Below are positions 23,389 through 34,300 of a stretch of DNA of 64,000 nucleotides, in pieces; position 1 is the stretch's first letter; every line of letters starts with the position of its first letter. A program made the position numbers and the translations under genes. Below the pieces are notes generated by a model. That model did not search any database, was not told the origin of the DNA, and worked only from the letters and a program-made list of their open reading frames with translations. The DNA is from Trichaptum fuscoviolaceum (Eukaryota > Basidiomycota > Agaricomycetes > Hymenochaetales > Trichaptaceae): positions 1,761,671 through 1,825,670 of the forward strand of contig CAJSYZ010000002.1 in assembly GCA_910574455.1 (NCBI GenBank), in the 5' to 3' direction.

Positions 23389-23725
23389 GTCACCAGCGAT
23401 TGACAAGTTTTGCACCGATTTCTATGAAAGTTGGGCGATATGGAAGCCCACGAGAGGACGAAGACGAAGGTGTCTTTAGATTTGCGAAGGCCCAAATCAA
23501 GCCCGAGTTATGGGTGATGTTTCCAACAGCAGTGGCACGGTAATGACATGGTTGTCGTCCCGAAGATGTTGCCGGCGATTGATGAGTTCTGCGCCGATTC
23601 GAGCGAGAGTTGGGTGATAGGAGAGCTCTTGAGAATGCGCAGATGAGTGTGGTCTTTGTTTTGCGAAGGCTTGAATCAAGCCCGAGTTATGGGTGATGTT
23701 TTTGGCCCAATGGGGAAAGTGAGAT
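23389..23725. repeat. Internal tandem duplication of about 177 bp
   Basis: Two diverged copies share GGCGATTGA(T/C)..., GAGAGTTGGG(T/C)GATA and CCCGAGTTATGGGTGATGTT, the last at 23502 and 23679. They lie in the interior of the non-autonomous LTR element. Otherwise 23043-25634 shows only unconvincing open frames. Confidence 0.6.
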
Positions 23726-25634
23726 GGTGGTGATGTCGAACCAACAAGACCGCCGTGAGCTCAAAACTCAGCGGATCGGCGCGATTGCTGCACATGTGGA
23801 AAGAGTGCGTCGAACAGAAGAGAATGGTTATTTGCGCGCCGTAATCGGCCCAGTGGTTGCCTCGCAATCGTCGAAGAGAGGCGAAAATGGATGATGGGGG
23901 TGAGGTCTGACACTGATAATGGTCTTGAAGCCCCAAATCTTCGCCAACACGCCCGAAACTTCATGAGGTATGTCTCCTACTGTAGAGCGACGTGTGTGCG
24001 CAAGGAGAGTGCGAACGAATCGACAGGTGTTGAGGAATGAGGGGGAGACTCAATGCCAAGATGGTGAGCACTAAAAGTAATGTAGAGCGACAAGTACTGC
24101 ACCGATTGCCCTGAAACTTCGCCCAACCCATCAATCCAGTCCCAACAACATATCCTCCAATTTATAGCGAAATCCAATCAGTGGGCGTGTCGGAAAAGCG
24201 TCAGAAAGTGTGGGGTCCTGTATGACACTGGGTGCAACTTCATCCAGCAGTGCCATGCTGGGCTCAACACATGTTGATGAGATTTTCAACCTTGAATTCC
24301 CGTAAGTGATCGTAGTTGAATATGGAACCCACTCCCGCGGCTGTCGCGCACGTAGGAATAGAAAGCGATTCCGAAGACGAGCCATATTGACACAGAGAGT
24401 GGTGGATGGCGAAGATATTGGTCTCGAATGATGAGACCGCCTTGCACATGTGTGCTGCGTCAACGGCGCCCTTCGTCTGTTGCCCTGGCACACCGCGGCG
24501 ATAGAGCGAGACGTCGAGCTCGTAAAGAGTGGAACAAGCAACGGCGCGCATGCGAAAGAGTGGTGGGGAATCTGATGCAGATGGTTGCAGTCGAGTGTGA
24601 TGCACAGATATGTGGATGAGGACGACGCCATTCTCGGCCGCCCGTTGTTTGCTCCAATCGTCCGCGGGAGCTTTACTAGAACTGCGATAGCATCGCAGGC
24701 ATCGCTTGAGTCGGCGAACTTTAACGAAGAAACAATGTCGGACTCGGGGAGGGGCCGTAATGCGTTCGAGGGCTTTAGTGCTGCTGTCTCAGGCTTGAGA
24801 GAAGCAGCGAAGTCGTTCTTGGAGGGGTAGGGTTCACTATCCTCCCCTCTTATCCGGGGCTCTGAAATGCTGGCGAGGGCGCGGATGTTGATGGAGTGCG
24901 TGCTTTCGTGCGCAAGGGGTTCGTTCCGTCGGGGAGCTAGAGACGGGGTGGACAGCTTGCGTCCGCCGTTGACAGATGATTCTGCGACAGACAGGGATGA
25001 CTCGCGAAGAGCGGTCCTGTCATTGCCAAAGGTCACATACAGCCCGGAGGCTGTTGATTCCAATGCGTCTGAGGTGTGCTGCCTCCTTGACGAGAATAAG
25101 CCACTGCCAATTCTTGATCTGAATATCAAGTAGTTCTTCCAATCCTTGGAAGCCATTTCCAGCGATATCCAGCACCCATTGGCAGAGATTTGAGCTAATC
25201 GTACGGATTGTTGATGCGGAGGACGTGGATTTCGAGGTGAGAATCGTCGAAGTATGCGGGGTCGTCGTCTTGCGCGTGTTGCGGGGCCGGAAATTTTGAG
25301 AATTGCGGGGAAAAAGGTTGGGAAGATTCAAGGATAGGGATAGAAGAAGGTTTTCAGAGGTTTTTGTCGTAGGTTGAAAGGGAGGAAAGGGGTGATCTTG
25401 AAATTGGTGGAGGATGATGAAGAGAAAGAGATGGCCGGATTTGGAATTGGGTGAAAGCGCATATGCGCTACATGAAATGAACTGCGCGCATTCACGCAGG
25501 AGCTTCGAGATTAGAATAAGGGATTAATAGTGAAGATTAATGTGAAGATAAAGTAAAGAAATAAACCATCTAGAAGGTATGCTCCTCGCGGGGAGTCAGC
25601 AATTCGAACTCGCAGTAGGAGGACTCGAATATAC

Positions 25635-26417
25635 TGTCAGGCTTGGACCCGATGCATGCCTTGTGGTGTCTTGTCTATCATAAACAAATGAGATCATGCC
25701 TATCGAGACATGATGTCCTGCGAGATCGAATCTAAGAGCGAAGCAAAGAGAACAGAGACGAGAGACGAGTATAACCAGGATCCGGGGCTTCCGGCATCCG
25801 ACAAGGGTGACCGACGACGAGGGGACTTCGGGGTGCTCCCGCGCAAGGCTCGAGACGTCCGGGTCAAACACAAAAGATAGTCTAGAGCACTAGACAACAA
25901 GCAAGCTAGATTTGGAGACAAGACAAAGGCATGGTGGATCTCGAAAGCCTGGCCACTAGCTAGGCCCAAAGACTTATGATATTCGAGTCAAGGTATCTAT
26001 GTACAAATGCTATGGGTTTATATAGAGAAAGGACAGAGATACCGGGATTCCGGAAGCGTGGGAAAATCGGGGATGCGGGCAATGTGGTAGGCAATGAGGC
26101 CTTGCACATGTAGAGCTAAGGCAGGAAATGGAAAGGAATAACAAAGGAGTGACAGGACATGTGTAGGGTATATGTAAATCGGAGTAATGAGGGAGAAATG
26201 AGGGAAACAGGTGAGAGAACATGAGAATGATGTGAGGAAGAGGGAAAAGGGACTTCGGGGAAGTCCATGGGTTAAGACCCCGGGATGAATCCCGAAAGGG
26301 AGAGATCCCGAAGGGAATGCCCCGGGATATTTCCCGAGGGCAAGATATCCCAAGCGGGATTTGGGAAAATCCCCGGGATACGCCCCGAAGGGGAAAGGGT
26401 TATGTCACGTCGTGACA
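25635..26417 (-). repeat. 5' LTR of the non-autonomous element
   Basis: Same 783-bp sequence as 22260-23042. On the minus strand the interior starts at 25634; no TGG-type tRNA-binding site is obvious there. Confidence 0.93.
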
Positions 26418-26472
26418 GATTCAATCAGTGTGATTCCATCACCCTCTATTAGAGGAAATTTTCTGAAAATAT
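26418..26472 (-). repeat. Right terminal inverted repeat of the KDZ transposon
   Basis: The reverse complement matches 4907-4961 at 52 of 55 positions. The first five bases (GATTC) double as the target duplication of the LTR element that ends at 26417. Confidence 0.9.
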
Positions 26473-26487
26473 ACCCTTGGGTGCCTG

Positions 26488-29461
26488 AGCGGTGCGTCGG
26501 GAACTTTCATAAATTCCCGCTACGTTTCGCGACACGGACTCCAGACCCGGGACTTGGTAATCCCGATACTTTTGCGAAACGCAGACAATTCCCCGAACGC
26601 GATTGGACGCATCACCAAGGAAGTAGTCCTCAACGTCGAGATGAAGGGACACTTAGAACAGTTGACCATGGCCGTCGCGGATATTGGCGACGACGATATT
26701 ATCATGGGGATCGACTGGTTGCGGCACCATAACCCAACCATTGACTGGACCAACGATGTGGTCGATCTCAACCGCTGCCCGCCCCAGTGTGACAACCAGC
26801 AACGCCTGGTCCCGCTTCCCCGCCTCGCCATAGCAGAAGAAGTCGAGACCCCCTGGGGGCCCGACAGGACCCAGGCCGAATGGGAAGCTGTCCCACCGGG
26901 ATTTCGGTACTCAGAAAAATATTGGGACCAGTACCACGACGCCGAATCCTACTTCGTCACGACGGACGACCATTTCGCGTACAAAATTGCCGCCTCGTAC
27001 ACCCACTCCCAGGCCATCGCTGAGAAGTCTGCGGTGAAGGAAGGCGAGAAAACCTTCGAAGAACTAGTTCCCCCCGAATTCCGTGAGTTTGCCGACGTTT
27101 TCTCGAAAGTTGAATCCGAAAGGCTTCCACTGCGCAAGCCGTATGACCACGCCATAGATTTAGAACCCGGGAAGGTTCCCCCGTACAGCAAAATCTATCC
27201 CTTGGCCCCAGCTGAACGCGATGCCCTTCGCGAATTCGTTGACGAAAACCTGCGCAAGGGGTACATACGACCTTCGAAATCCCCTGCAGCGGCTCCCGTC
27301 TTCTTTATCAAGAAAAAGGATGGAACCTTGCGCATGGTAGTCGATTACCGACGACTGAACGATATCACGGTCAAGAATCGATACCTGCTTCCCCTCACGA
27401 TGGAACTCGTAGACGCGCTGCAAAAGGCGAAGGTTTTCACGACTCTAGATTTACGATGGGGCTACCACAATGTGCGACTGAAGCAAGGCGACGAGTGGAA
27501 GGCTGCATTTCGGACTCAGGCAGGACATTTCGAACCAACGGTGATGACATTCGGGCTCACGAATGCCCCAGCGACCTTCCAGCACATGATGAACGATATC
27601 TTCAAAGACCTCATTGGAGTATACGTGATCATCTATCTTGACGACTTGCTAATCTTTTCCGAAGATGAATCGCAGCACGATGAACACGTACGGGAAGTCC
27701 TTAAACGGCTACGCGAAAACGACTTGTTCTGCAAACCCGAAAAGTGCAAATTCAAACAGACTTCCGTCGAGTATCTCGGGATGATTATTTCGCAGGGAAA
27801 GGTGGCGATGGATCCCGCCAAGGTACAGGCGGTCCTCGACTGGCCTACCCCGAAAAAGGTGAAAGACATTCAAGCCTTCCTCGGGTTCGCGAATTTCTAT
27901 CGACGCTTCATTCGGGATTTCTCGCACATCGTCAAACCGCTCACGACGCTGCTGAAGAAGGACGTTCGCTGGGCCTGGACAGAAAACCAGCAGTTCGCTT
28001 TCGACTATCTCAAGCGCATGTTCACGACCGCCCCCGTCCTGATGATGCCAGACATGTCGCGACAATTCATCGTGGAATGCGACGCCTCTGATTTCGCGAC
28101 CGGCGCGGTCTTGTCCCAGGAAGGCGACGACGGGCTGATACATCCGGTCGCCTTTTTCTCGAAATCCCTCAACGATGCGGAACGCAACTACGAGATTTAT
28201 GACAAGGAGCTACTCGCGATTATTAGAGCTCTTGACGAGTGGCGACATTATCTCGAAGGTGCGAGTCATAAACTCGATATCGTGTCTGACCACAAGAATC
28301 TGCTATATTTCTCTGAATCCCGAACGCTGACGCGACGCCAAGCCCGGTGGAGCCTGTTCCTCACTCGCTTCGACTTTACGATTCGCCATCGCCCAGGGCG
28401 ACTCGGGGGCAAACCCGACGCCATGTCACGACGCGTCGATCTTCAACCCGAAGGCGAAGACAACACGGGACGGACCCTCTTGACCCCCGAAATGTTTCGA
28501 CTAAAAGCAATTCGTCGGGGAATGACACAGGTACACGGGGATCAGGCCCTCCTACGACGCATTCGTAAGTCAGATCAGTATGAAGACGAACTGGTGGACG
28601 CAATCGAGTTGGTCAAGTCCAAGGCGCCTCGAGTCCTGACCAAGGAACTTGAGGACTGGAGCACCGAGGAAGGCCTCATCCTGCACCAGGGTAAGGTTTA
28701 CGTCCCGAAAGACGAGACCATTCGCCGGGATGTGGTGAAGACTTACCACGACAGTCTCCCTGCCGGACATCCTGGACGTTGGAAAACGTTTGAGATGGTA
28801 AGCCGCAACTACTGGTGGCCCGGGATGTCTAACTTCGTAGAACGATACGTTTCGGGATGCGATACCTGCGCACGCACGAAGAACCGATCCCAACGCCCGG
28901 TAGGACTCCTGCAACCGAACGAAATCCCGCAGGGCCCCTGGCAGGCGATTTCGTGCGATTTCATCACCCAGCTCCCCCGATCTGAGGATTACGACGCAAT
29001 TTTCGTGGTGGTCGACCGTCTCACCAAGCAAGCGCATTTTATCCCGACCACGTCTGACATTGATGCACCGGAAACTGCGGAACTATTCCTGCAGCACGTC
29101 TGGAAGCTGCACGGAACCCCCCGCCAGATCATATCCGACCGAGGACCACAGTTTGTCGCGCAGTTCATGAAAGCCCTTTTTTCCCGACTCGGTATCAAGG
29201 GTACCACGTCGACTGCGTATCACCCGCAGACGGATGGGCAAACCGAAAGGGTAAACCAAGAGCTGGAACAATATTTACGGGCTTTCATAGATACACGACA
29301 AGAAAACTGGGCCGGATTACTCCCAATGGCAGAATTCGCGCACAACACGAAAGCGCACGCGGCAACACGACAATCCCCGTTCGCGCTTGTCTACGGCTAC
29401 AATCCCGAATTCACGATTGCCCCGAGCGACGGCCTGTCCACGGTCCCCGCCGCGGACGCAC
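26488..29461 (+). pseudogene. Pol segment 2 of the outer gypsy: protease end, RT, RNase H, integrase
   Basis: The frame continues the protease (IMGIDWLRHHNPTIDW) into reverse transcriptase, with motifs VVDYRRLND, TFGLTNAPATFQ and the catalytic IIYLDDLLIFS. It continues into RNase H (VECDASDFATGAVLSQ, DKELLAI, VSDHKNL) and integrase. The integrase has the HHCC zinc site (HDSLPAGHPGRW...CDTCARTK) and the catalytic Asp/Asp/Glu in CDFITQLP, SDRGPQF and TDGQTERVNQELE. Two residues differ from the sister element at usually conserved positions, LRWGYH for LRSGYH and NRYLLPL for NRYPLPL. The frame has no stop until the second gypsy element interrupts it after TVPAADA at 29461, and it resumes at 35791. 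It is called a pseudogene only because it is split. Confidence 0.95.
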
Positions 29462-30042
29462 TGTCAGGAATCGCCATGGATTTACTTATTGTTTTCTTTT
29501 ATTTTCCGTTTACTTATGATTTACTGATGTTTTTATTTACTTTCGATTCCTGACATCGTACGAGACACTCGTACGGTCTCGTACGGTCAGCGGTACGCGC
29601 TTGGTACGAAGCCCGTACGGCGCGTACACCTTTGCATCTGTCTGCACACGGGATTATTGTTTCTTTTCATTCTATTCACTAACGGACACCTTTTGGTGCG
29701 CTTGGGTTCAAACCCGGCGCGCCAGCGATGCTTATTCATCTTTCTATTTGTATTTCAAATTCGGATCGGACCACGGGTCCGTACGGACGGTGGCTTGGAG
29801 GAACTGTATAGTTCCTCCTGCGCTTGCCCAAAAGCGCCCGTCCGCCTGAGAAGCACTCCACTTTTGGCCTCTTGTCAAGTGCTTCCCAGGTGACGTTATA
29901 TTTGTGCTTCTGATGTGTAGAATAGCTTAATTGACTTGTCAAGTGCTTCCCAGAGTGTGGAACCGCTTTGCATAGCCGCTGATCGTCCGATTTACGTTGT
30001 CCGAGGTCCTGAGAACGCATAGAACCACTCTGTGTTGTAACA
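29462..30042 (+). repeat. 5' LTR of the inner gypsy element
   Basis: Its first 94 bp are bounded by a perfect 12-bp inverted repeat, TGTCAGGAATCG (29462-29473) and CGATTCCTGACA (29544-29555). A GTAC-rich block follows (29556-29632). A hairpin GGAGGAACT/AGTTCCTCC lies at 29797-29818. The self-primer is at 29860-29870, flanked by AAGCACT and AGTGCTT. Confidence 0.93.
29860..29870 (+). promoter_or_regulatory. Self-primer 11-mer of the inner gypsy
   Basis: ACTTTTGGCCT is the exact reverse complement of 30045-30055. It differs from the outer element's 11-mer at one base (A to G), and the binding site carries the matching change. The flanking AAGCACT (29851) and AGTGCTT can pair around it. CTTGTCAAGTGCTTCCCAG is repeated about 67 bp downstream, as in the outer LTR. 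Confidence 0.78.
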
Positions 30043-30044
30043 TT

Positions 30045-30055
30045 AGGCCAAAAGT
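30045..30055 (+). promoter_or_regulatory. Self-complementary primer-binding site of the inner gypsy
   Basis: AGGCCAAAAGT lies two bases after the LTR, the same spacing as in the outer element, and is perfectly complementary to 29860-29870. Confidence 0.78.
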
Positions 30056-30138
30056 CTTTTTTCTCACTACCTCGCGCGAAAAAACTCGTACCGTTCGAAC
30101 CATTCTGCCGACGCTCGCTTCGCTCGAACGCCCGTACG

Positions 30139-31338
30139 ATGCAGAACGCTACACCGCCTGTTCCTGCGCCCGGAGGCCCTCCTGGAGCGCCCCCCGTCGC
30201 ACCCGTGCAGGCACCCGTACCCCCACAACCCCCAACTATGGATGAGGCGACTCAGGCTATGCTGAACCAGTATATGGCCCCCTGGAGGGAGCAGATCGAT
30301 CAGTTGCTTCAGCAGAATGCATACTTGAAGGGAGCGCTCGAAACGCGCGTCGCCGAACCGCGCGGTACGAAGGGTCCGAAGATTCCACCCCCAGGCTTGT
30401 TTTACGGCCCCAAGGGCGATGCCGCGGACAAGGACAAGCTTTCGTACGAAGCTTGGTCCGGTCAGGTACGGAACTACATCTCTATGCGCCCGCACGAGTT
30501 CCCGGACGAGCGTACGAAGTGCCAGTTCGCTGCGACTTACCTTCGAGGCCCTGCAGACGAGTGGGTGCGTCCCTACATGGACTCGATCCACAAGGGCGAG
30601 CCGGTCGCCATTTTCGACAAGTTGGACACCTTCTTGGAGTCTCTGGCTGCTGGATATGGTGAAGCTGATGCTGTTGCTGCTGCTGAGAACGAAATTATGG
30701 CTCTCAGGCAGACTGGAACCGTGGCTGAGTATGCTGCTCGCTACAGGGCTCTCAAGGTCAAGACCAAGTGGGTTGCTGACGATAAACCATGGATTGCTTG
30801 GTTCCGGTACGGACTTTCGAACCGTTTTCGTACGGACCTGACGCTCAAGAAGATGCCTGAGGACTTTGATGGGTATGTGAAGGCCTGCTGTGTCTACGAT
30901 GATGAGCTGCGAGCCATCCGTGCCACAACTCGTACCAACCCCATCCCTCAGCGCACTGGAACTGCTTTCCAGACGCGTCAGACGTCGAACTCGAACCAGC
31001 CTCGTACCGGCTCGAGCCACCGTGACCCGAACGCGATGGAGGTGGACCAGATCAGTAGGGAAGAGGCGCTGCGCAAGGGGTTATGCTTCCACTGTGGCGA
31101 GAAAGGTCATATGTCCGCCAAGTGCCCCAAGCGCCACGCGTCTAATACCTCGAACCGTACGAACGTCAGTACGGCCTCGACACCCCAGGTACCGGCCCCA
31201 GCTCCCACTGCTTCGATCTCTGACGTCTCGGACGAGACCCCCCTCGTACCGAGCGGTACGACCGAACGCCCAATCTCTGTTTCTGATGCTGCCAAAGTCC
31301 TTATGGCGCACCTCTCGAAGGAATCGGATTTCAACTAG
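30139..31338 (+). CDS. Gag of the inner gypsy element
   Basis: A 399-residue protein starts at ATG 30139 with a Pro/Ala-rich N-terminus. The gag domain follows (LSYEAWSGQVRNYISMRP, TYLRGPADEWVRPYMD, MALRQTGTVAEYAARYRAL), then a CCHC zinc knuckle CFHCGEKGHMSAKC near residue 315. It aligns along its length with the outer Gag but is clearly a different family member. The frame is intact and ends in TAG at 31336-31338, on which a stem-loop begins. It would form the particle shell and bind the RNA. Confidence 0.95.
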   Translation: MQNATPPVPAPGGPPGAPPVAPVQAPVPPQPPTMDEATQAMLNQYMAPWREQIDQLLQQNAYLKGALETRVAEPRGTKGPKIPPPGLFYGPKGDAADKDKLSYEAWSGQVRNYISMRPHEFPDERTKCQFAATYLRGPADEWVRPYMDSIHKGEPVAIFDKLDTFLESLAAGYGEADAVAAAENEIMALRQTGTVAEYAARYRALKVKTKWVADDKPWIAWFRYGLSNRFRTDLTLKKMPEDFDGYVKACCVYDDELRAIRATTRTNPIPQRTGTAFQTRQTSNSNQPRTGSSHRDPNAMEVDQISREEALRKGLCFHCGEKGHMSAKCPKRHASNTSNRTNVSTASTPQVPAPAPTASISDVSDETPLVPSGTTERPISVSDAAKVLMAHLSKESDFN

Positions 31339-31371
31339 GGTCTCAGCGCATCGTCGCGCCGCTCGAGACCC
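31338..31371 (+). promoter_or_regulatory. Stem-loop at the gag stop codon of the inner gypsy
   Basis: GGGTCTC (31338-31344) pairs with GAGACCC (31365-31371) around a 20-nt loop containing GTCGCGCC. Position and loop octamer match the outer element's structure at 4702-4735, while the stem sequence differs and stays paired. Confidence 0.65.
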
Positions 31372-34300
31372 ATAACCGATTCTCTTGTTTAGAAAATGAT
31401 GTCCCAGTCCCTTCTATGTCTACTAGTATACAGTCCATAGACAAGAAGTTGCGCCGGTTCATTCGTTTTCCTGTGAGAGTCAGCGATGGCAGAAAGATTT
31501 TAAGGATGAGAGCCTTCTTAGACAGTGGGGCCTCATCGATATTTATTAACCGTACGGTTGTCGAACGGTTCGGGGCTCCGTACGAGACCCTTGGTCCCTC
31601 GTACGCGGTTGTACAATGCCGACAACTCTTTGAACAATGTGGGCTGGCTCACAGATGAAGTGCCGATTAGTTTAACGGTCGGATCGCACACTGAGAACGT
31701 GACTGCAGTGGTGGCGGACATTGGGGACTATCCCCTGATTATTGGGGTCGACTGGCTGCGACTCCACAACCCAGAGATCGATTGGGCGAACGACCAGATG
31801 ACCTTTACGCGCTGTGCGAAGGCCTGTCAGCCTCGTACGGACCGTACGGAGTTTCAGATGGAAGGTCCCCCGGAGTCAGACGCAGTACGCACGGCTCGTA
31901 CGGAGACCTCGAACCGTGCACGCCGCGCGAAGCCTCGGCCACCTCCTCGAACTCGAGTGACGGTAGCTGAGCTCGAGGACGAACCGTACGACTCGGGTGG
32001 TACGGACGAACCGGTCAGCGAACGAGACAAAGTTCCGCCAGGCTTCCGGTATTCTGAGAAGTATTGGGATGTTTATCACGATTCTGAGGAATTCTTTGTC
32101 ACGGATGACCCGGATTTCGCACAGCGGATCGCCGCTTCGTACACCTGGTCTCAGGCAATTGCTGAGAAGACTGCAGTGAAGGAAGGCGAGAAGTCGTTCG
32201 AAGAACTCGTACCGCCGCAGTACCGCGATTTCGCCAAAGTCTTCTCGAAGGACCGGGCAGAACGCCTCCCCACCCGTAAAACCGTACGACCATGCGATCG
32301 ACCTCGTACCGGGTGCGGTACCTTCTTACAGTAAGATCTACCCCATGGCGCCGAACGAGCGTACGGCGCTGAAGGAATTCATCGAGGAGAACTTGAGGAA
32401 GGGGTACATTCGACCCTCCAAGTCTCCGGCTGCGGCTCCGGTCTTCTTTATCAAGAAGAAGGACGGTTCGCTGCGCATGGTGGTAGATTATCGCAAGCTC
32501 AATGCGATGACTGTGAAGAACAGGTACCCACTGCCTCTCACCACTGAGCTAGTCGATGCCTTGAAGAAAGCGAAGGTGTTTACGACCTTAGACCTTCGAT
32601 CCGGGTACCACAACGTACGGATGAAGGAAGGAGACGAGTGGAAAGCGGCCTTTCGTACGCAGGAAGGCCACTTCGAACCGACGGTGATGACCTTCGGACT
32701 CACCAATGCTCCGGCGACGTTCCAGCACATGATGAACGACATCTTCAAAGATCTGAATGGGGTGATTGTGATCATCTATCTTGACGATTTGCTGATTTTC
32801 TCTGAGAATGAGGAAGATCATGTCGAGCACGTTCGTACCGTACTCGAACGGCTCGAGAAGCACGACCTGTTTGTCAAGCCAGAGAAGTGTAAGTTCCACC
32901 AGTCTTCTGTGGAATACCTAGGCATGGTTATCGGAGCCGGTACGGTTTCGATGGACCCGGCCAAGGTCAGTGCGGTTCTGGAGTGGCCTACACCTGCAAA
33001 GGTCAAGGATATTCAAGCCTTCCTCGGCTTTGCGAACTTCTATCGCCGGTTTATCGAGGATTACTCCCGGATCGTACGGCCTATGACCGAACTGCTTCGA
33101 AAGGACGTCCGGTTCGAGTGGGGTACGAGACAACAAGCCTCGTTCGACGAGTTGAAGCGTCGATTCACTCAAGCACCGGTACTGGCCATGCCTGACCTCG
33201 AGAAACCATTTATTCTTGAGTGTGACGCTTCTGACTTTGCGACAGGTGCAGTACTGTCGCAGGTCGGTACGGACGGTACGATTCATCCGGTGGCTTTCTA
33301 CTCGAAATCGCTAAATGATGCGGAGCGAAACTATGAGATCTATGATAAGGAGCTACTGGCTATCGTACGGTCGCTCGACGAGTGGAGACATTATCTCGAA
33401 GGGTCTCCACACAAGATCGATGTTGTCTCGGACCACAAGAACCTGCTCTACTTCTCTGAAGCTCGCAATCTCACTCGCAGACAAGCTCGCTGGAGTATTT
33501 TTCTCAGTCGGTTCGACTTCACGATCCGACATCCCTGGCCGGCTTGGGGGCAAGCCAGACGCGATGTCACGTCGTACCGACCTCGAACCAAATGGTCCGG
33601 ACAACACGAACCGGACTCTGTTGGACAGAGACTTGTTTCGCCTGCACGCGATGCGTCGAGGCATGGTACGGCTCGAGGGGGACACGGCGTTGTTGCGAAG
33701 GATCCGGAGTTCGAAGAGTTGGGATGAGGAATTGGTAGAGGCGATCGAGGCACTGAAGGGGAAGGCCCCTGTGTCCTTGAAGAAGGAGTTGGAGGACTGG
33801 AACACGGAGGATGGACTGCTGCTGTACCGAGGGAAGGTCTACGTACCGAAGGACGAGGAAATTCGGCGAGATATTGTGAAATTACATCATGATTCTCTGC
33901 CGGTGGGACACCCCGGACGGTGGAAGACGTACGAGCTGGTGAGTCGCAACTATTGGTGGCCAGGGATGTCTTCTTTTGTCGAGCGGTACGTGTCCGGGTG
34001 CGATACCTGTATGCGCACCAAGAATATTCCCCAGCGACCGGTCGGACCGCTCGAACCGAACGAGGTACCGTCCGGGCCATGGCAGACAATCTCCTGCGAC
34101 TTTATCACGCAGCTGCCGCCGTCTGATGGGTTTGATGCGATCTTTGTGGTGGTAGACCGGCTCACCAAGCAGGCGCACTTCGTACCAACGACGTCCGACG
34201 TCGACTCGACTCGTACGGCCGAACTGTTCGTGTCCGAGGTTTGGAAACACCATGGTACGCCTCGGAAAATCATCTCGGACCGAGGGCCCCAGTTCGTATC

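Larger units (their letters stand above)
22260..26417 (-). mobile_element. Non-autonomous LTR retrotransposon inside the KDZ transposon
   Basis: Two 783-bp repeats (22260-23042 and 25635-26417), which look identical by eye, bound a 2.6-kb interior. GATTC is duplicated at 22255-22259 and 26418-26422. A run of seven C at 23047-23053 next to the left repeat reads TTAAGGGGGGG on the minus strand, a polypurine tract that sets the orientation. I find no protease, reverse transcriptase or integrase motif inside, so it depends on enzymes made elsewhere. It was the last arrival in the nest, in the right subterminal region of the KDZ element, where its target GATTC is itself the local repeat motif. Confidence 0.93.
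4893..26487 (+). mobile_element. KDZ-class DNA transposon with cargo genes
   Basis: The ends are set by three observations. First, AGCGGTGC is duplicated at 4885-4892 and 26488-26495. Second, 55-bp inverted repeats at 4907-4961 and 26418-26472 match at 52 positions. Third, removing the element with one duplication copy restores the protease frame of the outer gypsy. The 14-15 bp outside the good inverted repeat (AATCACTTAAGCCC and the reverse of ACCCTTGGGTGCCTG) match only partly. An 8-bp duplication is what Zisupton-type elements make. The element carries a CxC2/KDZ transposase (18018-21622) and at least three further genes. Without the LTR element inside it (22260-26417) it is about 17.4 kb, large for a cut-and-paste transposon. 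Confidence 0.92.

Noticed and set aside
24131..25156. 341-codon minus-strand frame inside the non-autonomous LTR element
   Set aside because: No gag, protease or polymerase motif, and composition looks like chance in GC-rich DNA. It was considered as a degenerate gag but could not be supported.
4893..26487. TET/JBP-type dioxygenase gene, known to travel with some fungal KDZ transposons
   Set aside because: I looked for an HxD...H/R pattern with the family's flanks in all cargo frames and did not find a convincing one.
29601..29893. Open frames inside the inner LTR (also at 35345-35656)
   Set aside because: They lie wholly within the LTR, are repeated in both copies, and have no protein-like features.
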